A DNA stretch of 64,000 bases from Desmodus rotundus. Taxonomy: Eukaryota > Chordata > Mammalia > Chiroptera > Phyllostomidae. The stretch is taken from the NCBI RefSeq assembly GCF_022682495.2, contig NC_071389.1, positions 43,972,239 through 44,036,238 of the forward strand, written 5' to 3'. The notes beneath the pieces were generated by a model. It saw nothing but the letters and a program-made list of their open reading frames with translations, was not told the origin of the DNA and ran no database searches. Positions 44,527-55,662 of the stretch are shown here, piece by piece. Each line of letters opens with the position of its first letter. Positions within the stretch are counted from its first letter, which is position 1. The position numbers and the translations under genes are program-made.

Positions 44527-44739
44527 AAAGTTGGAAGAATTTTGAAGAAAAACTCACTTGTATACTCACCATTCCACTTCCTTCATCACATAATTGATCC
44601 AGCTATCCATCCTTGGGTCTGTCTATCAGTTTATCTTATTTTTCTTATGCATTTCATAGTTGGGGGTTGCCGTAAATTTTTGAAATGCCAACCTTTGATT
44701 CCTTCTGTGGAATTTCCGGCAACTCCTTTATCTCCTCCC

Positions 44740-44930
44740 AGAGAAGTGGAAGCAGTGTTGTGTAGTGAGCAGGATCTGCAACCTGACTGCCTGGGCTTGA
44801 AATCCAGCCCTGCCACTGACTAGCTAGAGGCCTGTGTGATCTTCCTTTGTGTCCTCATCTGTAACAAGAGAATAATAACAGTACCTACCTCATGAAGCCG
44901 TGGAAATACGTGTAAAATGTTTACAACAAT
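44740..44930 (+). repeat. MIR SINE
   Basis: GTGTTGTGTAGTGAGCAGGATC, CTGCCTGGGCTTGAAATCCAGC, CCTGCCACTGACTAGC, TCCTCATCTGTAACAAGAG and TACCTACCTCATGAAGCC match MIR closely. 44940-45060 (AGCACACACTTATACTAATTTG, CTCATTTAATTCTCACC) is a further MIR 3'-type fragment. Confidence 0.85.
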
Positions 44931-45107
44931 GCTTAGCCAGCACACACTTATACTAATTTGTTAGGCAATAAACATGTATTAACTCATTTAATTCTCACCA
45001 AAACCCCATAAAGTACTATTATTACAAAACATGATGATATTAGCTATTGTATTATTACTTGTTATAGCAGAAATTCATAGAGAAAAAAGTCTCTGCTTAG
45101 CTTTTGA

Positions 45108-45313
45108 GTTTTCCTGGAGTAGCTCAATTGGTTGGGCATCATCCTGCAAACTGAAAACTCGATGGTTTGATTCCTGGTCAGGGCACGTGCCAGGACTGTG
45201 AGTTTGGTCCCAATGGGACATGTGCAGGAGGCAACCAATTGATGTTTCTCTCTCACATAACTGATTTTCTCCCTTTCTTTCTCCCTCCCTTCCCCTTTCT
45301 CTAGAATCAATTA

Positions 45314-45373
<60 letters not shown>

Positions 45374-45375
45374 AA
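45108..45375 (+). mobile_element. Ves SINE with (GAAA)n expansion in its tail
   Basis: TTCCTGGAGTAGCTCAATTGG head, GATGGTTTGATTCCTGGTCAGGG, CCCAATGGGACATGTGCAGG, CTTTCTCCCTCCCTTCCCC and AGAATCAATTAAAG, then about 15 AAAG units (45315-45374). The microsatellite grew out of the A-rich tail. The minus-strand 146-codon frame contains the repeat and is not a gene. Confidence 0.88.
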
Positions 45376-45379
45376 TTGA

Positions 45380-45744
45380 AACAGATATTATAAAGTTCAT
45401 GGTAAAAAGGGTATTTGGGGAAGGAAGGTTTTTTGTAAGAAACTGTGGGCTCTTTGCCTATCAAAAGCCTAAGTATTTGGAAAAAATTTGTCATGAACAG
45501 TTGATTTTGGAGCAAAAGCTAGAGTCTCACCTCCCGAATTACGTAACCTTTCATAGCTTTGGACAGGAGAGAGGAAAAGAACCAGGGAGAAGAGGATGAG
45601 GGTATCTGGGGCCTGCCCTAAGCCCAGCTGATTCCCAGAATTGGGAATAAATGCTCCTCTGCATAGATTTGGAGATTTGAAAACAGAGGAGAATTGTGCT
45701 TCTTGTGAAAAAAATTTTTTGGCTCTTCCATGCAATCTTTCTTT
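45380..45744. other. Intergenic DNA, nothing recognised
   Basis: No gene or nameable repeat between the two SINEs. Confidence 0.3.
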
Positions 45745-45747
45745 TTA

Positions 45748-45903
45748 AAACAATTTTTTTTTACTTTATTGATTTAGAGAGAGATTTGTTGTTGCACTTA
45801 TTTTGCATTCATTGGGTGATTGTTGTATGCATCGTGCCTGGGGATCGAACCCACAACCTTGGTGTATTGGGACGATACTCAGCTGAGCTACCCGGCCATG
45901 GCC
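45748..45903 (-). mobile_element. Ves-like SINE, reverse orientation
   Basis: TTTTACTTTATTGATTTAGAGAG, TTTTGCATTCATTGGGTGATTG, GCCTGGGGATCGAACCCACAACC, TCAGCTGAGCTACCCGGCCATGGCC: complement of the diverged Ves subtype. Confidence 0.85.
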
Positions 45904-46505
45904 TCTTTTTCTTTTTTTCTCTTTAATCCCATCCCTCTCTTCCATTCAAACCAGGACTTATCATTCACTGCCTCAAGAAAGAGATCATAAGAAGCAAAAT
46001 AAGTTAAATTTTTGGCCTTTTGGGCACCAAACCAAAGACATGGCAAAACAAATTTAAAAAATATATATATGCTTGGATGAGTACAGTTGTTTCTGGTTCC
46101 AGAGAAGATACAAATTTCTTGGACTGAAAGAGACAGACGGTCCCAGGCAAATGGAGACAGCTGGTCATCCTTGTTAGTGGTCTTCTGTTCCTGAATATAC
46201 TTGGTATTTACAAAACAAATTGTTATTAGGGTATATTGAAGACTCTAATTCAGTATTCTAGTAATAAAGACAAGGCTTGGTGATGTTTCGGTGCTCTTAT
46301 TATGTATGGCATAAGTAGATAGCTGGAACTCCCCGCATTTTTAGGAGGATGATTTATTTGTGCATTTCTGACTTGAATTAACTGCAACTTTCAACTACTT
46401 CTATTTTTGCTTTTTAATTTAAAATTATTGTTCTATGATGTATGTGAATAAGCTATATAAAAATAATTCATACATATTATCTTCTAATTATTTTTGCATA
46501 ACCAT

Positions 46506-47166
46506 TGTAACCACAGAGCCAGCTCAGGATGGTCCTACCCTGTTTGATGAAGTGCTGAATTGTTTTCCAGGGACAGCAGACCAGGTCCACAGTCATGTAG
46601 CTGAAGCACAGGCAGAGGAGAGAAGTGTGGCCTTCTGTTGTCCAGCAACAAAAGTCATCCCTGCCCCAGCCCCACAGTGGAACCAAAGGCCCATGCCTCC
46701 AGGACAAAACCCGCACACTTTGGGAAGCCCAAGGTTCTGTTGTCCAGGAAGTTCCAGGGTTGACGCCCCTTTACCATACATGGGCAAGGTCCTCCCACTA
46801 GAACTCGCTCTCCAGCACTCCCACATACCTCTTCTTCCAGTCCCTTAAAAACCCTTCACCTATGGATCCCCGGTCAGGTCGCATAGAGGGGCAACCAATC
46901 AACATTGCTCTCTCACATCAATGTCTTTCTGTCTCTCTCTCTCTCTTCCTTTTTCTGTAAAATCAATAAACATATTCTTGGGTATATATTTTTTAAAAAA
47001 CCCTTAGCCTAGTCTAGCGAGTAGGGTGGATTTGGGGCACCGTTAGGTCTCCCATCTTCTTGATTGGATCCTTCTTGATCAATAAACTTTTCCTTACTCC
47101 AAACTCTGAGATTTTGGGTTGTGGCCTTTTGAAGCCTTGGTCACATGAATTCAGGTGTTGGTAACA
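46506..47166 (+). mobile_element. Probable solo ERV LTR containing a truncated SINE
   Basis: The right end reads like LTR R-U5: CTCCCATCTTCTTGATTGG, TCCTTCTTGATCAATAAACTTTTCC (AATAAA at 47081-47086), CTCCAAACTCTGAGATTTTGGG. A TATA-like CCCTTAAAAACCC lies at about 46842. TG...CA ends are possible (TGTAACC ... GGTAACA) but no target duplication was found, so boundaries are uncertain. A SINE (46857-46995) interrupts it. The 137-codon frame at 46435-46848 has no recognisable domain. No retroviral coding sequence is present. Confidence 0.45.
46857..46995 (+). mobile_element. 5'-truncated Ves SINE inside LTR
   Basis: Begins at the middle of the consensus (ATCCCCGGTCAGGTCGC), then GGGGCAACCAATCAACATTGC, CTCTCTCTCTCTTCC and AATCAATAAACATATTC tail. 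TSD AAAAACCCTT at 46847-46856 and 46996-47005. Confidence 0.8.
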
Positions 47167-47224
47167 CTGTGTTTATTTACCACAGGAAATTAAAGTAACT
47201 ACTTAAGTATAAGGAGTAAGGAGT

Positions 47225-47440
47225 TGTAGTGGAGAGTACAGGCTCGGGAGCCAGACCATTGGTGTTTGAATCCTAGCCTCGTCTCTTACTAGCTGTGCGA
47301 TATTAGACAGGTACTGTTTTTTCATCTGCAAAATGGAAATCAAAATAGTACCCACGCCGTAAGGTGGAATGAGGATGAAATTAATTCATATATGTAAAGT
47401 CCTTATACCAGTTCCTGGCACGTAGTAGGTGCTCCAGAAT
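47225..47440 (+). repeat. MIR SINE
   Basis: GGAGAGTACAGGCTCGGGAGCC, GTGTTTGAATCCTAGCC, TTACTAGCTGTGCGATATTAG, TTCATCTGCAAAATGG and GTTCCTGGCACGTAGTAGGTGC: near full-length MIR with a clear 3' end. Confidence 0.88.
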
Positions 47441-47464
47441 TGTTAGGTGATTTGCAAGTTCTTT

Positions 47465-47673
47465 ATACACACACATACATTAGAGAGCGAGAGAGCGAAG
47501 GAGAAGAAGAGAGAAACATTGATGTGAGAGAGAAACACCAATTGTTTTCCTCCCAAACACGCCCCAACCAGGGATCGAACCTACAACCTAGGTATGTGCC
47601 CTGACAGGGCACTGAACCCATGACCTTTTGATATATGGCATGATGCTCCAACCAACTGAGCCACACTGGCCAG
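47465..47673 (-). mobile_element. Ves SINE, reverse orientation
   Basis: GAGAGCGAGAGAGCGAAGG tract, GAAACATTGATGTGAGAG, CCAGGGATCGAACCTACAACC, GCCCTGACAGGGCACTGAACCC, CCAACTGAGCCACACTGGCC. A 19-bp TSD (GGTGATTTGCAAGTTCTTT) lies at 47446-47464 and 47674-47692, perfect. Confidence 0.92.
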
Positions 47674-47819
47674 GGTGATTTGCAAGTTCTTTTGCCCTAT
47701 TAACTTAAGAGTTTATCCATAGCTCATAATTTTCATAAATTAGACTTCACTAAGAATTGGGAAGGCAGATGAACATGTTTTCTCAGATAACATATTGTTT
47801 TTCCCCCTCCAAGAGGAGT

Positions 47820-48205
47820 GTGCTATGGACAGAATTGTGTCTCCAAAATTTGTGTGTTAAAGCACTACCTCCCAACATGACTGTGTTTGGAGACAGGGTC
47901 TTCAGGAGATAAAGTTAATTGAGTTCATAGGACGGGGCCCTGATCTAATAGGACTGGCTGTCTTTAAGAAGAGATTGACAGTGATTCAACAGACATTCAC
48001 AACCCTTACCCTGTGCACAGAGGAAGGTCATTTGAGGACACAGAAGGTGGCCATCTATAAGCTGGGAAGAAACTTCTCGCCAGCAACTGACCCTGCTGGG
48101 TCATGATCTGGAACTTTTAGCCTCTGAAGAAATAGATTTCTGTCTTTTAAGCTACCCAGCCTGTGGTATTTTGTTATAGCAACGTGAACAGACCAAGACA
48201 GATTG
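47820..48205 (+). repeat. MaLR (MLT1/MST-type) solo LTR
   Basis: Starts TGCTATGGACAGAATTGTGTC and ends AGACCAAGACA. It contains CTTTAAGAAGAGATTGACAG, TTTGAGGACACAGAAGGTGGCC, CTTTTAGCCTCTGAAG and GGTATTTTGTTATAGCAACG. These are the standard landmarks of ERVL-MaLR LTRs. Confidence 0.8.
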
Positions 48206-48529
48206 TTAATTATTGAGTACCAAAGACTGAGGAAAAACTCTAAAGAGTTGTTTATTTGCCAAAGAATAGTGCAGTCACCCAAGTTTTCTTACCCCATTCT
48301 ATCCTGCACAAAGGTACCTGATGACTGAGCAGAATGATGAGGTAGAAAAAGTCTGTCTTCTTTCTTTCACATATATATTTTTCTACCTGCCCTTGATATT
48401 CATTTTAACTTGATTGGAGTATCTTGTCTGCATCCTCAGCATTCTCTAAAATAGCCCTGGCCTTGGAGGACACCAGAGGCAATGCCGTCCCCTTTCACTT
48501 TATCTGTCATCCACACTTACAAGGTGTGT

Positions 48530-48855
48530 ATTAGATTAAAACCAGGCCTCTCAGATAAACCTTGAATTCCAGCTCTGCCGCTCACTACAATGTGCCTTTG
48601 AGCACGTTGTTTAAATGTTCTATGCTACCCACCATTTTATTTCTAATCTATTTGGTTAAATAAAATACATACCTAATATGGCTGTTGAGATGATTAAATA
48701 AGATAATATTTGTAAACTCCTTCCAAATTTTGAGTACCTTGGGGACAAGAACCATATCTTTTTAACTCTGGTTTTTTGTTTTTTTGTTTTTGAATGAATA
48801 AAACTGGCTTAGCCTGGTGTCTGGCACATAGTAAGTGCTCAAGAAAAGAACACAA
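48530..48855 (+). repeat. MIR-type fragments
   Basis: CCTTGAATTCCAGCTCTGCCGC, CATACCTAATATGGCTGTTGAG, GATTAAATAAGATAATATTTG, then after GGGGACAAGAACCATATC, GGTGTCTGGCACATAGTAAGTGC. Probably one MIR plus a second MIR or L2 3' end. Confidence 0.65.
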
Positions 48856-48884
48856 CATGTATCACCTTTTCTAGTGGTCTTCAG

Positions 48885-49330
48885 TTGCTTTTGCCTGCCC
48901 AGCATCTATTTGCTCATTTTCTAGTAGCAAAGCCTCAGGTTTCCTTTGTGAAACTTCCCCTCCTTCATTCTCAGTTCTCATGGTTCTGGTGGGGCTGACT
49001 CCATATCTGTGTCCCACAAATTGGTATGTGGCCCAGGCTTGGCCCAATTTAGGCCAATGAGAGACAGGCCAGGTCTTTTTCTGGACCTAATGTGAGAGAC
49101 ACTCTCTTTCCATCTAGGTTGCCAAGTTGGTAAAAGGTAAGCATGAAGCTACTGGTGGCCTTCTTGTTATATGTGGGAAGAATCTACCCAGAAATAAAGC
49201 CAAAAGGAAGAAAAGCGGACCTAAGGGATGGAGGGAAACTGATTCCTGATGACGTCTGTCACCATGTGGGTCCAGCCAAAAGTCAGCAAACTCAGTCTCC
49301 ATCTTCGAAGACCTCATAGACAGGAAAAGG
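48885..49330. repeat. Old mammalian repeat, class unassigned
   Basis: GCCCAGGCTTGGCCCAATTTAGGCC, GGTTGCCAAGTTGGTAAAAGG, ACTGATTCCTGATGACGTC are familiar from an old interspersed repeat, but I cannot name it. The minus-strand 67-codon frame is not a gene. Confidence 0.4.
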
Positions 49331-49334
49331 ACAA

Positions 49335-49645
49335 TGTGATTGGGAGGGTCAGGCTGTCATGGGAACACCAAGGCAGTATACCTGACCAGAATTTGGGTGA
49401 GCAGAGGTAGGTCAGAGAAGACTTCTGGACATGCAGGAAGAGACAGCTAAGTAGAAATCAAAATGATGAACAGGAGTGCGCCAGGTGAATGGGGGTGGTT
49501 TGAGGGTTGGTACGTGTGAGGGAGTAGAAAGGGAAAGAATGTAGGAAGGAAAAATAATGGCTCAAAGGCAAAACAGTATGGTGCTTTCAGGGAATTCAAT
49601 ATGACCAAAGTACGCAAAGCACTTTTCCAAACACAGTCTCAGTCC
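49335..49645 (-). repeat. L2 LINE 3' region, reverse orientation
   Basis: GGTCAGAGAAGACTTCTGGAC, GTGCGCCAGGTGAATGGGGG and AAAGGCAAAACAGTATGGTGC resemble the complement of the conserved L2 3' region. Confidence 0.5.
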
Positions 49646-49689
49646 ATCATGTTAACTCTTGCACAATGAAAGCAATGCACCAATTAGAA

Positions 49690-49878
49690 TGTGTTCAGGG
49701 GAGAGGGGAAGGGAGGGAGAAAGAGAAGGAGAGAAACATCAATGTGTGGTTGACTCTTACATGGCCCCCACTGGGGACCTAGCCTGCAACCCAGGCGTGG
49801 GCCCTGACCAGGAATTGAACTGGTGACCCTTTGATTCACAGCCCGTGCTCAACCCACTGAGCTACACCAGCCAGGGCT
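49690..49878 (-). mobile_element. Ves SINE, reverse orientation
   Basis: GGGGAAGGGAGGGAGAAAGAG, GAAACATCAATGTGTGG, GCCCCCACTGGGGACCTAGCC, GGGCCCTGACCAGGAATTGAAC, CAACCCACTGAGCTACACCAGCC AGGGC: complement of full-length Ves. Confidence 0.9.
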
Positions 49879-50009
49879 AAACAATGAAGACATTCAATTG
49901 TCTACAGGTAGGCAGGCCACCCAGGGCTGTGCATGTTATGTCATCCAGAATCTGGGCTCTTGCCATCTTTCTGTTTCACCATTATCAGCTTTCAGTCATT
50001 ATTCATATT

Positions 50010-50430
50010 ACTTTTGGTAGAGAAAATAAAGGCTCCTCCCCCATCAAAGAGGTTCACATCCAAATACTCAGAACCTATGAATATACTACTTTACATAGAC
50101 AAAGGGATTTTGTAGATGGGATTTAGCTGAGGATCTTGGGGTAGAGAGATTACCCTAATTTACCCAGATGGGCATAACGTAATCACAAGAGGCTCCTTAC
50201 AGGAGGGAGACAGGAAGTCAGAATCAGAGATGGAAATACGTTGACGACTTGTCAGAGAAACAGAGAGATGTGAAGATACTATGGTGCTGGTTTTGAGGAT
50301 GGAAGAAGGGGCCGTGAACCAAGGAATGCGGGCGGCCTTTCAAAGCTGGAAAAGCTCTGACCTTTAGAACTGTAATATAATCATTTTTTAAGCCAAAAAA
50401 TATGTGGAATGTGGCAATAGAAAACTAATA
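50010..50430 (+). repeat. Old MLT1-like LTR
   Basis: ATAGACAAAGGGATTTTGTAGATGGG, GTAGAGAGATTACCCTAATTTACCC, CACAAGAGGCTCCTTACAGG, GATGGAAGAAGGGGCCGTGAACC and GCAATAGAAAACTAATACATTA follow MLT1 LTR order. Confidence 0.6.
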
Positions 50431-50434
50431 CATT

Positions 50435-51859
50435 ACTCATGGTTGTAAGACGGCCATCAGAGTTCCAGGTATTACTTTCATATTAAATACAGGAAGAAGG
50501 GTAGGGGTTAAAAGGCCAGAACATGCTGCATCTACCCTTTTAGTCAGGAAAACAAACTTTCACAGGTGACCTACCAGCTGATTCCCACCCCCCACATCAT
50601 TGACCAGAACGTGGACACAATGGCCACTTCTAGCTGTAAGGGAGGGTAGGAAACAATATCACCTTCCAATCTCATATGTTTTGTGGCTAGATTCAACTCA
50701 TTTTTGATGAAAGCATAAGAGGGTTGTGCTGAGGTGGAGAACCTAGAGGTACTTGAATGAAGATGCCTTTCATCTGGGAGAAAGAGTCGTGGGACAGTCT
50801 TGGTCGTATATGCTGGGTGTCATTTGCCCTCAACAGCCTGAGGCAGAGTGCTGGCGTATCTCAAAAACTGGGCTTCTCATAACCGGGGGTTCAGGTTGTT
50901 TTTTTTGGAAAGTGAGACAGATATCTTTTTCTAAAAAGAGCATCTGAGAGGCTTTGGTCAGGTAGTGCTGGTGTGTGCTTTGAAGCAAAGGTTCTCCTGT
51001 CGGGCATGGGTGGGGACGGTCAAGTCTGCGCCAAAACTATAACCAAGCTGGAAAATTACAGCCGGAACAGCAGCTCTAGAGAGTACAGAATAGGATGGGC
51101 TGGAGTGGAGAGGTGAAAGAGAGGTAAAGCCAGTATACCTTTAGGGATATAACACAGAGAAAAATAGCTATTATTATTATTATTATTAATGTTATTATTT
51201 TCCAGTGTTCATCTGTGTGTTAGTTCTCTGCTCAGTGAGAGGCAGCAGTAAGATTGGTTCTCAAAGATCAGAGGCCTGTTACAGTGTAGCAGGAAGAATA
51301 CACAGCACTGAGAATGACAGAGAGTGACTTCAGCAGGGAGAACAAAGCTAAACAAAAGCTACGTTGCCTTCAGTTGGGATCATGCTCATTGGAATGGGCT
51401 GGCCCATAGAACTGTCTAGCTCATTCTGGCTGTTGGGTAGAAGTTTATTTGTTGGAGTGAACTATCCACAGACCTGAGTGGGGTGGGAAGCACCACTTCT
51501 GATCATCACCCCCCACCTCCTATAGATATACTCACATGTATGCATAGATGAAATGTGCAAAGATGATCATTTCATCAACGTTTGTAAATAACAAAAATGC
51601 AGATACTGACTTAATGTCCATCTGAAGGGGCCTGATTAAGTAAATTATGCTATATCTATACAATGGAATGTTCCAAGGCCACTCATGTGGCTGATGTAAG
51701 TAAGTTTTATGTTATATTAAGGGAGTCAAGCAAGATGCAGAGCAGTGAATAGAATACACTCCCGTATGGGGGCTGTTGTATCTGGGGAGGGGAACTGAGG
51801 TTTTGGGGAGGAAGGAAGACATGTTTTTGTTTGTTCTAATTTTTTTTTTACCAGGTATA
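50435..51859. other. Intergenic DNA, nothing firmly recognised
   Basis: No gene. Around 51590-51760 (CTATATCTATACAATGGAATGTTCC) there may be an old LINE fragment. A (TTA)n patch lies at 51170-51197. Confidence 0.35.
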
Positions 51860-53235
51860 GTATGCCAGTTATTTACTGCTATATAACAAATCACCTCAAA
51901 ACGTGGTGACTAAACAATTATTTTATTTTTTTGTTGGATAGCAGTTTTAATAAGCAAGGGAACTTATATAAGAGGCTAGTCTTGGTCAGTAGCAAGCTGA
52001 GTACAACTGCACCTACCTGCCAGAATCTCGTAAGTTTATATGGAGGTCTGAATGAGGTTCGGTCATGCACACAGCTCAGAGTCGCAACATCATCTTGGTT
52101 TCTCAAGGCTGCATCCTTGAAATGGCTCCGAGTATGGGAAAGGTGGGCAGAATGTACCTTCCAAGGGTAGGAGAGGGGTAAGGCGCCTCTGGTTGCCAGG
52201 GTCCAGCTTGAATTAACCGGCAGTCTTATCCTCTTGATGACTACTTCCAACTCCCAGTCCCTAGAATCCAGTGTAGAATGTATTTGCATACCATGCTTTG
52301 CAGGGATCCTTCTGTTAATCATATTTTTAGCTGCTTAAAATGTTTTTTTTTTTCTCTCATGTCCCTTTTCTTTTAATAGCACCTTCTTTCATTGGGAGAA
52401 TTTTCTTCTACTCCATGTGATGTTTATGAAACTATGAATCTCATTTCTAGAGCCATGTAAGTTTGTTCAGGTGTAAGAGCATGACATAGCAGAACCAAAG
52501 TTTTGTCTTTGTAGAGTAAGACAAGCACTTGCTATATGTGGTCTTCTCTCTCTTCCTCAAACATGCCAGGTAAACTTCTCGTGCGGTCTTTTCACTGATG
52601 ATCCCTTGTACTAGAACAGCCCACCTCCCAGTATCCCCAAGGATAGTTCTTGCAAGTCCTGCTAATAATGTAAAAAATGCACTGTGGCCAAAAAGACCAG
52701 TGTTCTTTTCCTTGCAGGTTGAAATCTTCCTAGTTCTGCTCTCTTCCTTCTGTGTGCTGCCTCCTCCTCTCACACCAAAACTATGTGGTCATTGTTCCAA
52801 CTCACACATACCTGCACTGCATCTTGTCCTCCTTCCAAGCTAAACAACGATTTTATTTGGTTATAATTCTAGGGGTCAGCAATTAGGGCTAGTCTCAGCC
52901 AGGCAGCTCTCTTGGTCTTCTCTTAGCCATAGGGTTACAGTCATCTGGTGACTGGGCAAGAGCTGGATGATTTAACATGAACTCAGTGTCTGGCTGCTCT
53001 GAGCCATCTGTCTCCAGCATAGCTTTGGCTTCTTGATAGGAGCCTGTGTTTAAAGAGAACAGGAACTGAAGCTGCAAGGCCTCCTGAGGCCTAGACTCTA
53101 GAGGAACTCACACAATACTGGGACCACCTTTGTTACTGATACAAAGTCACAAGGCCAGCCAGATCAAGGACTGAGGAAATAGAATCCAACTCTCATTGGG
53201 AGGGGCTGCAAAATATTTGTGGTCATTTTAAATCT
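51860..53235 (-). repeat. Old repeat split by a retrocopy (51860-51928 and 52840-53235)
   Basis: Left piece: TACTGCTATATAACAAATCACCTC. Right piece: TTATTTGGTTATAATTCTAGGGGTCAGC, GTCTCAGCCAGGCAGCTCTC, GGAACTGAAGCTGCAAGGCC, CACAAGGCCAGCCAGATCAAGG, AGGAAATAGAATCCAACTCTC. The two pieces read as one common old mammalian repeat; I cannot assign the family. The strand is inferred from the MLT1-like complement at its left end. Confidence 0.5.
51929..52839 (-). pseudogene. Retrocopy of an unidentified transcript
   Basis: About 911 bp flanked by a 19-bp near-perfect TSD (51910-51928 and 52840-52858, 17 of 19). On the minus strand it ends CTTGCTTATTAAAACTGC, TATCCAACAAAA: an ATTAAA signal about 12 nt before a short A stretch. 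This is the layout of a LINE-mobilised polyadenylated RNA. Two minus-strand frames exist (108 codons, 52447-52773; 134 codons, 51918-52322) but I recognise no domain. The TATATAAG close to the 3' end also leaves open an LTR-derived transcript. Confidence 0.6.
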
Positions 53236-53239
53236 ACCA

Positions 53240-54102
53240 CATGCACACATTATGTAAGGGGTGCTGATCTGAAGGTCCCGAAAATGGAGAAAACCCCCAT
53301 AGCTATCACTTGGGCGATGAGGGAAGCAAAGTTGTGCCATTGGGAGCTACTTTGCTTAGCTGAAGAACTTGGCCAGTATTTTAATAACATTAAACAGCTG
53401 TGCCTGCGCTCAAAGCCAGGGAGATGGGCATGACTGTAACCCATGATGTGATGTAGCTGGATGGGCTTCCTGTACCTGTGAGAGAAGCTTGGTGGTGGCT
53501 TCTGCTTCATGGTCCCGCCTGCCTAGACTAACAATGGCAGCCAAGAAAAGCAGAAGAAACCAGACTACTGGCAGGTGTAACCCAGGGTGGGAGGAGTTGG
53601 AAATGGGATTACCGAGGAAGATCCCTGCCTGGAAGCTCTCTTGACCACGCAGCTTAGAAAGCAGGGAAGCAAGATGTAGCAACCATGCAGAGCTCTCTCT
53701 CTTGGCCAGGTGGTTGAAAGGATGCAGAAGGATTCCCCAGCCTGTTGTGAGAATGCAGTTTTGGATTAAGAACAGGAGCCTAGCTGAGCTACGGACATCT
53801 ATTTTCTTTTCCTGAGGTATGGTGCCCCTGACTGGCCTGGTATGTCAAGGGGAGGCAGGACTGCTTGTATGTGTGTTTGTGGGTGTTTTAAAGTGACTTC
53901 AGGATTTAATGGTGACATTATGGCATTAATGTGAACCTGTATAACTTTTGAATAAATAGTTCCTTTCCTTTTTACCAAACTGTGGCATTGACAGCCACAG
54001 TTCTTAATACAGCGGTGTGCATAAAGAACCTAGAATAACAAAAGATGCCCAGGGGGTAGTGTTTCTGTAACAATTATTTTCCAATAAAAGGCTACTTAGT
54101 CA
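53240..54102. other. Intergenic DNA, nothing recognised
   Basis: No gene or nameable repeat. Confidence 0.3.
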
Positions 54103-55588
54103 AAACATAAGTATTGGACTTCTGCTCAACATGGCGGCATAGGCAGACATGGCTCACCTCTTTGCACAACCACATCAAAATTACAACTAAGATATAGAAC
54201 AGTCATCACTCAGAACTGTCAGAAATTGAGTTGAATGGAAATCTGACAACTACAGAATTAAGGAAACCACACTCATCTGGACTGCAGGAGGGATGCAGAC
54301 ATGGAATGAGCTGGTCCCTCATCCATGTATGATGGATAAATATTTGGGAGGGATATCTTGGGAGCAAGGAGTCCCAGCCCCACACCAGGCACTCCAACCA
54401 AGTGTTCCAGTGCCAGAAAGAGAAGTCCCTACAACTTCTGGCTGCAAAAAGTGGAGACTGAGTTGGTAGAAGAAACTTCTGGAGCCCCAGGCAGTTCCTC
54501 TTAAAGAATCTACAGTCTCACCTACTCAGACTCACTCCCTGAGCTCCAGAACCAGGGTAGCAGCTTGAAAGGCACCAGTAGTATGCAGGGAATAACTGAA
54601 GTGTCTGGTATCAAGGCAAGCAGAGGCCATTGTCCCTTTTCTAAACCCTCTCACCACGGGGCCAGCAAGCTGGTGCCACATCTGAGACTCCATCAACCTG
54701 GGTAACACTGTTTGACCTGCCTTGGAGATCCCAGAGACTCTGCTCCACCCAACTTATGGTCCCACCCAAGCTGCTTTTCCATATGAATGTCTGGTTTTGG
54801 CTCATGCTTCACAACTTCCTAAATCCTATCAAATAAGCAATAGCTGACCTCAGTGAGCCCCAGGCCCAGCACCAGTAGAAGCCAGCCTAGATTCACAGCT
54901 AGGCTTCACCTGAGAATCTCCAAGGCCAGCATAAGTAGCAGCCATGTCAGATTGCTTTGTAGCTCAGGCAGGGTCCCCCCAGGGAAAACACAGGTGGGGG
55001 CTGACTTTGGTCTGCACCACTTAGGAAACCCTAGGACCAATGCAACCAGTGGACAGGTATAGATCATGTCAGAGCATCGCCCCCTCTCCCGGGCCCCTCC
55101 ACCCCCACCCCTGCATAGCTGATCCTCCACGGAGGGCAGAGGTTGGTAGTAAATGGTTACAGCTAAACATTGTGGCTGACTGGTGTGGGCAAATCCCTCC
55201 CATTGATCTGTCAACAGCAACCAAAGCTCAACTATGAGAGGAGGGTGTACTCAGCCCACACAAATGGTGCACCTCAAGTGCCCATCTTGGGTTTTAGGAT
55301 AGGTTGTGCCAGTGGACCCTACAGGACACCTACTACATTAGGCTACTGTACCCAGACAGGGATTCTACCTAATACATAGAAACAAACACAGGGAGGCTGC
55401 CAAAATGAGGGGACAAAGAAACATGGTCCAAATGAAAGACAGATCAAAACTCCAGTAAAAGAGCTAAACAAAATGGAAATAAGCAATCTATCAGATGCAG
55501 AGTTCAAAACACTGGTTATAAGGATGCTCAAGGAAGCATCCTTAGTGAAGACCTCAACAACATAAAAATGATCCAGTCAGAAATGAAG

Positions 55589-55662
55589 AATATTGTGATT
55601 GCTGGGGAGAAGGGTAAAGGGGACTAAGTGGTAATGGAAAAAATATAATAAAGATTAAAAAT
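55589..55662 (+). mobile_element. Short L1 3'-end insertion, nested in ORF1
   Basis: AGAAGGGTAAAGGGGACTAAGTGG, TAATGGAAAAAATATAATAAAGATT: only about 74 bp of L1 3' end. The outer TSD AGAAATGAAG lies at 55579-55588 and 55880-55889. Confidence 0.8.

Noticed and set aside
45075..45515. 146-codon minus frame with Phe/Leu/Ser repeats
   Set aside because: It is generated by the (AAAG)n tail of a SINE and the SINE body.
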